DNA from: DASWVC01 sp036401335
Lineage (GTDB): Bacteria > Verrucomicrobiota > Verrucomicrobiia > Chthoniobacterales > JAFAMB01
Reading direction: 5' to 3'
DNA: 23,965 nucleotides
Assembly (NCBI GenBank): GCA_036401335.1
Contig: DASWVC010000426.1
Span: forward strand, 1 to 23,965
In this document: positions 17,190 to 23,965 of the stretch, in pieces
How positions within the stretch are numbered: the first letter of the stretch is position 1
Layout of the letters: every line of letters starts with the position of its first letter
Notes under the pieces: generated by a model
What the model saw: the letters and a program-made list of their open reading frames with translations, nothing else
Database searches by the model: none
What the model was told of the DNA's origin: nothing
Position numbers and translations under genes: made by a program

Positions 17190-17339
17190 GGTAGGGAGGT
17201 AAGCCTCTTTCATAGCACACCAGCATGCGATCGGAACCCTTTCCCCTGCGGCAGGCTCGACGCACCGCAAATATCTGGTAATTCCTTTACCGGGCCGTCA
17301 AACGGTTCCCGAGCCCTCGAAAAACAGCTGAATCCCCCG

Positions 17340-18575
17340 ATGAACAAAAGATCGTCCTTGATGTTCCTTCCGTGTGCCCTCCTCGGCCTGGCGTTGCCAC
17401 CCCTTCGCGCTCAAACGGCGACCCCGGAACCGGCAACGAATCCATCGAGCGCGGCGCAACCTACCCCAACGCCCACCTTGGGAGACCGCTTTACCCAGGT
17501 TCTGCCCGACCGGCGCGTCACTTTCCGGCTGTTCGCCCCAACGGCGAACGCAGTGCACGTCCTTATCGGCGTCAAAAGCGGGGTCTACGAACCTCAAGGA
17601 ACCACGACCGTCGAAATGACGAAGGATGCAAACGGCCTCTGGACCGTGACGGCAGGCCCTTTCGATCCGAACCTTTATGAATACCAGTTCAGCCTCGACG
17701 GGCGCAAAATTACCGACCCGGGCAACGACCTGCCCAAACCCCAGCGGCAGGTTGACACGAGCCTGCTGCTGATTCCCGGCGATCCCCCGGATTTCCTGGA
17801 CGTCCAAACCGGGGCCCATGGAACGCTGCGCGACGAAACCTATTATTCAACCACGCTCGGCAGGAACCGCCGGGTGGTAGTCTACACCCCGCCCAACTAC
17901 GACCGTGCTCACGTTCCACTGCCGGTTTTTTATCTCTACCACGGTTTCTGGGACACGCGCTACTCGTGGGTCACGGAAGGAAGGTTAGCCCAGATCTTGG
18001 ACGACCTGCTTGCGGAAGGAAAAGCCGCTCCGATGATTGTGGTCGTGCCGGAAGCGCACGCGCTGCCGCCGGAGGTAACGCCGGTGACAAGCCCGGATTT
18101 TGTCACCACCGCCGTCCCTTACCTCACGAAAAATCAACAGGCGGTTGATGACGAGCTGTTCCACGACCTCATCCCTTTCATCGAAGCCCATTACAACATT
18201 ACCCAGGAGCCTCGGGAGCGCGCCATTGCGGGGCTCTCGATGGGCGGGTTACAAGCGATTGAGACCGGCATTGTGCACGTGGGCTATTTTGAGTGGATTG
18301 GAGCCTTCAGCCCCGGAGTCGTTTCTGCGGCGCTGTCCGATAAGTTTCTAAGCGCGTTGAAAGACCCGGATAAAATCAATCAGAATCTGGTCCTTTTCGA
18401 CATCGCCTCGGGCGATGACGACGCCCTTGTCGGACAATTCGTCACCCAGTTCGAAGCCCAGCTAAAAGAAGCAAACATCCAACACAACTACACCGTGGTA
18501 CCCGGCGGGACCCACAGCATGTTTGTCTGGCGGCAAGCGCTCTACGACTTCCTGCAAAAGCTTTTCAAACCTTGA
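17340..18575 (+). CDS. Secreted esterase, E-set/CBM48-like domain plus putative esterase (PF00756-type)
   Basis: A 411-residue exported alpha/beta hydrolase. The start at 17340 begins a signal peptide (about residues 1-24, ending LRAQ), followed by a Pro/Thr-rich linker. Residues about 45-135 form an immunoglobulin-like E-set domain (VTFRLFAPTANAVHV, then LWTVTAGPFDPNLYEYQF), as in CBM48-type modules. The esterase domain carries LPVFYLYHGF, the nucleophile elbow GLSMGG with S300, and H392 in GGTHSMFVW. An acidic residue in the DIASGDDD segment completes the likely triad. Relatives include feruloyl and acetyl-xylan esterases and enterochelin-esterase-like proteins, so a plant-polysaccharide side-chain substrate is plausible. 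No ribosome binding site is clear. A 5-bp GC hairpin lies nine bases after the stop. Confidence 0.88.
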   Translation: MNKRSSLMFLPCALLGLALPPLRAQTATPEPATNPSSAAQPTPTPTLGDRFTQVLPDRRVTFRLFAPTANAVHVLIGVKSGVYEPQGTTTVEMTKDANGLWTVTAGPFDPNLYEYQFSLDGRKITDPGNDLPKPQRQVDTSLLLIPGDPPDFLDVQTGAHGTLRDETYYSTTLGRNRRVVVYTPPNYDRAHVPLPVFYLYHGFWDTRYSWVTEGRLAQILDDLLAEGKAAPMIVVVPEAHALPPEVTPVTSPDFVTTAVPYLTKNQQAVDDELFHDLIPFIEAHYNITQEPRERAIAGLSMGGLQAIETGIVHVGYFEWIGAFSPGVVSAALSDKFLSALKDPDKINQNLVLFDIASGDDDALVGQFVTQFEAQLKEANIQHNYTVVPGGTHSMFVWRQALYDFLQKLFKP

Positions 18576-18584
18576 ACCGCGGCC

Positions 18585-18597
18585 GGCGGGGACCGCC
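18585..18597 (+). terminator. Short GC hairpin after the esterase gene
   Basis: GGCGG, loop GGA, CCGCC: a small perfect hairpin nine bases after the stop at 18575. There is no T run, so it is weak as a terminator. Confidence 0.22.
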
Positions 18598-18745
18598 AAT
18601 TCTACCGGAGCTCGCGGGGGACCCACGACCTCGCCAGCCCCCTTGGGCTTATCCCGGAACAGACTTTTGACAAGCGGCATAGGATGCTCCTTGGCGGGTT
18701 TCTCAGGATGGTGAGGTTGGTCCGTCCAAGTGAAAGGCCCGATCC

Positions 18746-19591
18746 TCATGGCAGCACGGCCCAGACCTCGGCAACCCGGTTCTTCTCGAGTTGCTCCCGG
18801 CTAAACAGCTGGGACGTGCCCATCCCGACCGCGTGCATGACGTTCATGACCTTGATCTGGTCGCGCAGCACTTTAACCAGGTTCTCCGCCCGTTCTCCGG
18901 AAACTTGCAGGTTCAATTTCTCATTGCCTTTGGAATCTGCATACCCGAGCACGACCACAATCACGGTGGGATCGGTAAGCAAACGTTGCGCTTCGGGGGA
19001 ACGCAGGCGCTCGCCCAGTTGACCGATGGTCGTTGCCACGGGCGCAGCCCGCCCCGTTTCAAATGGGACAACGGCGAGTTTGAACATTCCACGAGCGCGG
19101 TCGACGGCTTCGTACAGCTTCGCGCGGTCGCCGGAGGAAAGCTTCGGCATCAAATCGATGCGCTCGAGCACCTGCTTCTTGACCTGGGCGGTTTCATCGT
19201 TGCTGGCGCCGACGGGAGCGGCCTGTGCCGTCGGTGCAGGCGACGTTTTCATCGTGCTCGCAGGGGCGGCATCGGGGGTGACAGGGGCAAGCAACGGCGC
19301 GGACGGAGCCGTTTGTGCCTCGGGCTGAGGGCTAACCTGAGCGACCGGAGTTGACGGTGGTGCGACCGGGCTCGGCGTTGCCGAAGGTGCAGGTTGCGCA
19401 GTCACCGGACGCTTTGGCTCCGCGTAATCCGGAGTTTTCAGGGTCGCAATGGGAGACATTTGCGCCTGCCAGGCAGGGGTATCGGGCGTTGAGTTGTGCA
19501 ACAATTTCGGCAGCAGAGCAAAAACCACCACGGCGACCACCACGAAAACGCCGATCCCGGTTAAGGTCCGGGCGAGCGCTGGCTTTTTCAT
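18746..19591 (-). CDS. OmpA-like domain protein with N-terminal membrane anchor
   Basis: A 281-residue protein from the ATG at 19591, preceded by GGAGG eleven bases upstream; an in-frame ATG at 19609 overlaps that site. One membrane helix lies near residues 9-30. A long Pro/Ala/Thr-rich linker (about 40-145) follows, long enough to cross part of the periplasm. The C-terminal 110 residues resemble an OmpA/MotB peptidoglycan-binding fold: VVPFETGRA, then VVVLGYADSKGNEKLNLQVSGERAENL, and the VGMGTSQL segment. The usual G-x-T/A-D-x-x-G appears as GYADSKG and the SxxRA helix as SGERAENL. Its job is probably to link the inner membrane to the cell wall. No flagellar or Tol genes are adjacent. Confidence 0.82.
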   Translation of the reverse strand: MKKPALARTLTGIGVFVVVAVVVFALLPKLLHNSTPDTPAWQAQMSPIATLKTPDYAEPKRPVTAQPAPSATPSPVAPPSTPVAQVSPQPEAQTAPSAPLLAPVTPDAAPASTMKTSPAPTAQAAPVGASNDETAQVKKQVLERIDLMPKLSSGDRAKLYEAVDRARGMFKLAVVPFETGRAAPVATTIGQLGERLRSPEAQRLLTDPTVIVVVLGYADSKGNEKLNLQVSGERAENLVKVLRDQIKVMNVMHAVGMGTSQLFSREQLEKNRVAEVWAVLP

Positions 19592-20001
19592 GGGTTTCCA
19601 GTCCTCCATTGGCTGGAGCGGCTGGCAGCGGAGATCGCTTTCCTCCGGCACGAGACGGCCTGTTTGGGGTAAGCCAGGGAACACTCGGCGGGGGGTGTGA
19701 ACATGCCTTTTTTCGAAGCCATAAAACGCAATCGGTCCAGAGGAGAACTGACAGCAACCATCCGGCGAGGCAAATCGATTCTGCCCGGTCCCTAAAAGGG
19801 CATGTCTTCGCTAGACCGTGGTAAAGAGCGTCACCCGTTGGTCGTCTCCCTTAAGGCTGCGGCCCGATTGGACCGGTTAACCGCAACGGCGCTTGACAGT
19901 CGTAAAGCACGACCGTAACCCCGTAAACATCCCGGTGGACGGAACGCCATCGGGCAGGGTCACCCCCAGTTTTCGCGAACAAACAACGGAAAGGCAATCC
20001 C
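19592..20001. other. Divergent intergenic region between OmpA-like and MFS genes
   Basis: About 410 bases containing promoters for both flanking genes. Short ORFs here have no coding character. Visible elements are the 10-base palindrome CGGTTAACCG at 19874-19883 and a TTGACA hexamer at 19893-19898. Confidence 0.5.
19893..19921 (+). promoter_or_regulatory. Possible sigma70 promoter of the MFS gene
   Basis: A perfect -35 TTGACA (19893-19898) is followed after 17 bases by TAACCC, a poor -10. The palindrome CGGTTAACCG ends ten bases upstream, where an activator or repressor could act. The strong -35 with a weak -10 suggests regulated expression, if it is used. Confidence 0.3.
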
Positions 20002-21363
20002 GTGTCGATCACAGGATCAGAGCAGGCATCGATGGACGCAGCGGTCCGCTACCTGGTTGGCAAGCACAGCCCCAAGGGCAGCCGGGTCGGCTGGCTGATG
20101 ATGGCTTCCATCTTGGTGGAGGCGTGGGACCTCTACTCGATCGCTTTCGTGCTGGTGTTCATCCGTGAGCTGTATCACCCCGACCCGCTGCTGCTTGGCC
20201 TGGCCGCGGCGGGCACGCAGGGAGGTGCGGTAATTGGCGCGCTGCTCGGCGGTTGGCTGTCCGACAAGCTTGGGCGGCGACTCATGTTCCTGGCCACCAT
20301 GGCCATGTTCATCGTCTTTGCACTGCTCCAGGGAGTCGTGCCAAGCCTGGGTTGGCTCGTGGTCGTGCGCTTTATTCTGGGCGTACCGCTCGGAAGCGAC
20401 ATCTCCAACGGTTACACCTACATCATGGAATCCATGCCCAAAGGCGACCGCGAGGTCATGGGCAACCGGTGGCAGTTCATGTTCGCGGTGGGTGAGGTGT
20501 TGACCCTGGCCGTGATCGCCCTGTTCATTGTTTTCCGACTGCCACCGGAATGGATCTGGCGGGTGACGCTCGCCTTGGGGGCCGCGCCGGCGGCGGTGAT
20601 CCTGGTGCTGCGGCACGACCTGCCGGAAACGGCGGTCTGGTTGATTCGCTGCGGCCGCTTCCGGGAAGCCAAGCAGGTCACGATGCAAATGTACGGCGAT
20701 CGGCTTGAGATGCTGCCGGACCACGACGTGACTGTCCCCAAGCCGCGTTTGACGGCGTTCCTGGCCGATCTCCGCCAGGACCCGATCCGATGGCGCGCCA
20801 GCCTTTTCGGCTACATCGCCTGTTTCTGCCAAGGCAGCGAGTTCTCGACGTTTGCTTTCTACCTGCCGGTGCTGTTCGTCTCCCTGGGGGTCAGTTCTAT
20901 CTTGGGAACCAACCTCGTGACGATGGGACTCTACGTGATTGCGGCAATCTCCGGCTGGGTCGGGCCGCTGCTGACGCCAAGGATCGGGCATCGTGGGATC
21001 AGCACCTGGGGCTTCGGCATTGTGTTTACTTCCCTGCTGGTAGCGGCCGCCGCCATCCACACGGGCCACCCGGGCTTGCTGCCCTTCGTCGCGGCAGCCA
21101 TGCTGTGGGGGCACTACTGGGACGCGTCCAACTGCATGACCATTCCGACGATGGTCGCCCGACCAGAATACCGCGGCACGGCCAGCGGCTTCGCCTACAT
21201 GTTCGTTAAGATCCCGTCCTTCCTGGCTATTTTCCTGTTCCCGGCCCTGTTCACCGCCATTGGCCAAGCGGCGGCCACGCTCTTTGTGGCGATCTTTCCG
21301 TTGATCGGACTGCTCGCGGCGATCTTCATCCTGCCGGAGGTCTACGGTTTCGAGCAGGACTGA
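20002..21363 (+). CDS. MFS transporter, sugar-porter/metabolite:H+ symporter type
   Basis: A 453-residue membrane protein with about twelve hydrophobic helices. I chose the GTG at 20002 because GGAAAGG lies at 19988-19994 with seven-base spacing; ATG 20032 is an alternative. The family signature between helices 2 and 3 is GGWLSDKLGRR. RFILGVPLGSDISNGYTYIMES corresponds to the conserved helix 4 region, and LPETAVWLIRCGRFREAKQ matches the PESPRWL-x-x-x-GR-x-x-EA signature at the central loop. These features place it in the sugar porter/metabolite:H+ symporter part of the MFS. The substrate may be a sugar, sugar acid or aromatic acid and cannot be read from the sequence. The gene stands alone. 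Confidence 0.88.
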   Translation: MSITGSEQASMDAAVRYLVGKHSPKGSRVGWLMMASILVEAWDLYSIAFVLVFIRELYHPDPLLLGLAAAGTQGGAVIGALLGGWLSDKLGRRLMFLATMAMFIVFALLQGVVPSLGWLVVVRFILGVPLGSDISNGYTYIMESMPKGDREVMGNRWQFMFAVGEVLTLAVIALFIVFRLPPEWIWRVTLALGAAPAAVILVLRHDLPETAVWLIRCGRFREAKQVTMQMYGDRLEMLPDHDVTVPKPRLTAFLADLRQDPIRWRASLFGYIACFCQGSEFSTFAFYLPVLFVSLGVSSILGTNLVTMGLYVIAAISGWVGPLLTPRIGHRGISTWGFGIVFTSLLVAAAAIHTGHPGLLPFVAAAMLWGHYWDASNCMTIPTMVARPEYRGTASGFAYMFVKIPSFLAIFLFPALFTAIGQAAATLFVAIFPLIGLLAAIFILPEVYGFEQD

Positions 21364-21533
21364 TCAGGCGGTCAGCGAGCGTCCCGTCCTTCTGCACGCG
21401 GACCAGTGTCTTGCCAAGGCAACGCACGATGATTTCTGCATGCGCTTTTCCCAGGTGCCTGAAACCGTTCGCGGCCGTACAGTTGTTTTTTTCGTTATTA
21501 CGATTAAATAGATGTACGAATGGGAAACCGCCC

Positions 21534-21773
21534 TTGCAATCCCGGATAACCGAAAAAAGTACGGCAAGACCGGCCAGGGACGTTTTGCCGCCCCTCGAGC
21601 ATCAAGAGGCGGTCAAGCGGCAACGGGGACAGCGCGGGCCGCAGAAAGCGCCGGTCAAGAAATCGGTCACGCTGCGGTTAGATCCCGACATCTTGACCCA
21701 TTTCAAAGCCATGGGAGAAGGCTGGCAACGCCGGATGAACGAAGTTTTGCGACGCTCCATGGAAAGGCCCTAG
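21534..21773 (+). CDS. BrnA-type antitoxin-like protein, orphan, start uncertain
   Basis: The C-terminal 50 residues fit the BrnA antitoxin family. RGPQKAPVKKSVTLRLDPDI is a ribbon-helix-helix strand and helix, followed by the LTHFKAMGEGWQRRMNEVLR segment with the characteristic GWQ-R-N-x-x-LR. A preceding VLPPLEH also fits the family. The N-terminus is unclear: the same frame is open back to an ATG at 21411 with unconvincing sequence, and TTG 21534 gives 79 residues of family-like length. A different frame has an ATG at 21512. BrnA normally neutralises and represses with BrnT encoded just upstream, but no BrnT-like ORF is present. It may be an orphan regulator or the remnant of a toxin-antitoxin pair. 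Confidence 0.6.
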   Translation: MQSRITEKSTARPARDVLPPLEHQEAVKRQRGQRGPQKAPVKKSVTLRLDPDILTHFKAMGEGWQRRMNEVLRRSMERP

Positions 21774-21811
21774 AAGGCGATCGCGCGTCCCTTCCCATCT
21801 GATCTTCCCCT

Positions 21812-22996
21812 ATGGCCGAACCCATTCCCAACCTTGAGGCGGAACCTACTTTTCCTGCCGGGCCCGAAGCGACGCCCGATTTTACCCTCCGGGAAATTGC
21901 CGTTTTCGGTTCGATCGTGTCGGCGGTTCTTCTGTCGGCGAACGCTTTCGCCTGTGCGACCTGGAGTCACTTCTTCAGGCTGCCGGGATGGATCGAATGG
22001 CAGATCTTGCCCGGTCTGCTGGCCTTCGCTTTCATCCCGGCGACCATTCTCCGCTTCCGCTCTTCGCATCCGGCCTTAAGGATCCTCTACGCGCTTAGCG
22101 CAACCTGGGTGGGAGCCTTGAACTTCTTGTTTTTTGCGGCGATTGCCTGCTGGATATTCAAGGGATTAGGGTGGCTGTTTGGTTGGCCTTTCTCGTCTTT
22201 TTACCCGGCAACCATCCTCTTCGGCCTTGCTTTCCTGGCGACCGGGTACGGGCTGATGAGCGCCTCGTGGATCCGCACAAACCGGATCACTGTGCCGTTG
22301 CCCCATTTGCCGGCCGCTTGGCAGGGTCGCACGGTGGCGTTAGTCACTGATTTGCATTTGGGGCCTCTTTCCGGTCCGGGTTTCCTCCGTCGCGTCATCG
22401 AGCAACTACGCTCTTTTGAGCCGGACGCCGTTTTCATCAGCGGCGATATGTTTGATGGTCCGGTCATCGGATTGGATCAGCTGGTTACTCCCTGGCGTGA
22501 TTTCGCTCCGCCTCGAGGAATTTTTTACGTAACCGGGAACCACGACGAGTTTGCCGAAAGGAGCATCTACCTTAAGGCGGTCAGCGGCAGCGGGATCCGG
22601 GTTTTGAATAACCAAATGGTCCGGGTCGATGGCCTGCAGGTTGTCGGTGTCCATGATTCCGAAGCAGGGCATCCCGCTGAGCTTCGTAAGATTCTACGCC
22701 AAGTGCAGATGGATCGACAGCATCCGAGCATTCTTCTGGCGCATCGTCCCGTTAATCTGTCTGTTGCTGAGGAAGCGGGCATTTCCCTTCAGCTTTCCGG
22801 TCACACGCATGGGGGCCAATTCTGGCCTTGGACCATGCTGGTTTCCCGGATCTATGGAGGGTTTGCCTATGGCATTAACCGCCTGGGCAGGATGTCGGTT
22901 TATACGAGCAGCGGCGCTGGCACCTGGGGGCCTCCGCTGCGGGTCGGAACCCGATCCGAAATCGTACTGATCCGATTGGAAGCGGACGCAGGTTGA
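21812..22996 (+). CDS. Membrane-anchored metallophosphoesterase (YaeI/YkuE-like)
   Basis: A 394-residue protein. The first 160 residues hold about four membrane helices. The rest is a calcineurin-like phosphoesterase with all metal-binding motifs: D180-x-H182 in TDLHLG, GD212 in SGDMFDG, GN243-H244-D, H311 in LLAHRP, and H331-x-H333 in GHTHGGQ. The closing TSSGAGTWGPPLRVGTRSEI segment is typical of the YaeI/YkuE branch, where lipid or envelope phosphate substrates have been proposed. The substrate here is unknown. No clear ribosome binding site precedes ATG 21812. The gene starts 38 bases after the BrnA-like ORF on the same strand and could be co-transcribed with it. Confidence 0.9.
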   Translation: MAEPIPNLEAEPTFPAGPEATPDFTLREIAVFGSIVSAVLLSANAFACATWSHFFRLPGWIEWQILPGLLAFAFIPATILRFRSSHPALRILYALSATWVGALNFLFFAAIACWIFKGLGWLFGWPFSSFYPATILFGLAFLATGYGLMSASWIRTNRITVPLPHLPAAWQGRTVALVTDLHLGPLSGPGFLRRVIEQLRSFEPDAVFISGDMFDGPVIGLDQLVTPWRDFAPPRGIFYVTGNHDEFAERSIYLKAVSGSGIRVLNNQMVRVDGLQVVGVHDSEAGHPAELRKILRQVQMDRQHPSILLAHRPVNLSVAEEAGISLQLSGHTHGGQFWPWTMLVSRIYGGFAYGINRLGRMSVYTSSGAGTWGPPLRVGTRSEIVLIRLEADAG

Positions 22997-23103
22997 CGAC
23001 GTAAGTTCTTTTCAACTTAAACATTCAACGAGCCTGCAAAACACAGGAGGACACCAGTTTATTCCATGGCCTTTAACCGTGGCCGGCCAAGCCGAGTGGT
23101 TGG

Positions 23104-23658
23104 TCAGAGGGTCCGGACGACGTTCATTAGATCGTCGATTTTGCGGACGCTGGAAGGCCGGCCCGAGCTCAGGTTGCGCTCCATGCTGAGCCCTGTAAAA
23201 AAAGTCAGGACCAGTTCCGCAAGGGCGTCGGCATTCATCCTGGGGCGTTCGGCCTCGATATTCCTGGCCAAGAGCTGCTTCAGTTTGCTCCGGCTTCGAT
23301 CGATGACACCGACCGCTTCGGGCGGTAAGATTGCACACTCACGCATGGAGTTGACCGCGAAACATCCTTTCTGCCCGGCCAGGCCGCATGCTCCCCTTTT
23401 AAGGAATCGCTCGACGTTACTCCAGCCCAAGGGCTCGGCGGTTAGCAGACCCTGCTTCTCGAGACGTTCCAAGTAGTACCGGAGGCTCTGCACAAACAGG
23501 TCCTCTTTACCGTTGAACTCGGCGTAGAGGCCAGATTTGTTCACCCCCGTTGCGTGTTCCAGTTCATGAAGACTGGCGTCCGCAAACCCCTGCCTCCAAA
23601 AAACCGGCAGCGCCTTCTCTAAGACGGCCTCGCGGGTGAACGTTTTTGGTCGTCCCAT
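23104..23658 (-). CDS. TetR/AcrR-family transcriptional regulator
   Basis: A 184-residue repressor-type protein. The N-terminal DNA-binding domain starts GRPKTFTREAVLEKALPVFW, then has the helix-turn-helix around residues 25-48 (SLHELEHATGVNKSGLYAEF) and a GKEDLF segment. The C-terminal ligand domain contains two cysteines in KGCFAVNSMRECA, a common arrangement in this subgroup. The inducer is unknown. The upstream region carries two copies of AATGAACCGANCGGT, so it is probably autoregulated. It may also control a plus-strand gene starting beyond the right edge of the window. The neighbour on its 3' side is the metallophosphoesterase gene, facing it, with 107 bases between. Confidence 0.92.
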   Translation of the reverse strand: MGRPKTFTREAVLEKALPVFWRQGFADASLHELEHATGVNKSGLYAEFNGKEDLFVQSLRYYLERLEKQGLLTAEPLGWSNVERFLKRGACGLAGQKGCFAVNSMRECAILPPEAVGVIDRSRSKLKQLLARNIEAERPRMNADALAELVLTFFTGLSMERNLSSGRPSSVRKIDDLMNVVRTL

Positions 23659-23675
23659 GGTGGGAAAGATCGGTT

Positions 23676-23690
23676 AATGAACCGAACGGT
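23676..23690. promoter_or_regulatory. TetR operator copy 1 (proximal)
   Basis: AATGAACCGAACGGT, 17 bases upstream of the TetR start codon. It matches 14 of 15 bases of the second copy. With the preceding TCGGTT it also forms an inverted repeat TCGGTT-AATG-AACCGA (23670-23685). Confidence 0.6.
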
Positions 23691-23731
23691 GCAAAACATT
23701 TCTTGACGCCAGGAAAGCCAGATGCTTCTTT

Positions 23732-23748
23732 AATGAACCGATCGGTTC
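23732..23748. promoter_or_regulatory. TetR operator copy 2 (distal), perfect palindrome
   Basis: It contains GAACCGATCGGTTC (23735-23748), a perfect 14-base palindrome, in the same AATGAACCGANCGGT context as copy 1 and 56 bases from it. Palindromes of this size and sequence style are typical of TetR-family operators. Confidence 0.65.
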
Positions 23749-23965
23749 TTTATGCCGAGGTTGAACAGGATTTCCCAACCAGGGCGGCCGTCGCCCTTCA
23801 CCCCGGTGCAGGGGCGAAAAGGACCGTTGTCCAACCGGACCATCGGTGCACCGCACACTTACGTTAGCAACCGTGGCCTGAATCGATCCCCGCAGTTTCA
23901 CCCAAACAGCGGCCGGAACCCGTGCACCTCTAACCCTGACGCAAGCAGACAAACGAAAAACCAAA
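23749..23965. other. Right-edge region without a visible gene
   Basis: No ORF in these bases looks like a protein. It lies on the far side of the operators from the TetR gene, where a divergently transcribed target would begin. A TTGACG at 23703-23708 ahead of operator 2 could be its -35, but the -10 spacing is poor. Confidence 0.4.

Noticed and set aside
20017..21267. 416-residue minus-strand ORF opposite the MFS gene
   Set aside because: It is rich in His, Gln and Arg, the typical antisense of hydrophobic helices; not a real gene.
23674..23964. Minus-strand ORF at the right edge, across the TetR operators
   Set aside because: It runs through both operator copies, has no family features or ribosome binding site, and ends just before the TetR start.

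Overview
The window is a high-GC bacterial chromosome segment with well-spaced, mostly monocistronic genes. The gene content includes a secreted beta-propeller/FG-GAP protein, an anchorless YadA-head-like protein, large multi-PAS sensor kinases, a MidA-type methyltransferase and a DUF2062 protein. This would suit a soil or aquatic Gram-negative such as a member of the Verrucomicrobiota, but that placement is inference; no rRNA or other marker fixes the taxon.

Layout, left to right. Positions 1-744 hold no convincing complete gene, only a possible 3' remnant of a DMT/EamA transporter at the very edge and an A/T-rich spacer. A tRNA-Leu(UAG) follows at 745-826, facing a minus-strand MNT-fold nucleotidyltransferase (859-1455). 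A MidA-like methyltransferase (minus) and a class A penicillin-binding protein (plus) diverge from about 2.9 kb. The PBP has an intact transglycosylase domain, but its transpeptidase SxxK motif reads TAFT. Next come a secreted beta-propeller/FG-GAP protein (minus, preceded by a possibly structured leader), an SDR oxidoreductase (minus), a DUF2062 membrane protein (plus), a signal-peptide/coiled-coil/beta-roll repeat protein (plus) and a small uncertain ORF.

From 11.4 to 16.1 kb two sensor kinases converge tail to tail: a REC-PASx5-HisKA_3 (NarX-type) kinase and a PAS-HisKA-HATPase-REC hybrid. Neither has a DNA-binding response regulator in the window, so their outputs lie elsewhere. From 16.4 to 21.4 kb are a second SDR resembling gluconate 5-dehydrogenases, a secreted esterase with an N-terminal E-set-like domain, an OmpA-like membrane-anchored protein and a sugar-porter-like MFS transporter. 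A carbohydrate-related theme is plausible but unproven. The last part has an orphan BrnA-type antitoxin-like ORF, a membrane-anchored metallophosphoesterase and a TetR regulator. The TetR gene is followed on its 5' side by two copies of AATGAACCGANCGGT, the best regulatory signal in the window.

I found no CRISPR array, insertion sequence, phage module or recognisable defence island. The strongest leads for follow-up are the PBP with a lost transpeptidase nucleophile, the duplicated TetR operator, the anchorless beta-roll protein and the orphan antitoxin-like ORF with a frame conflict.
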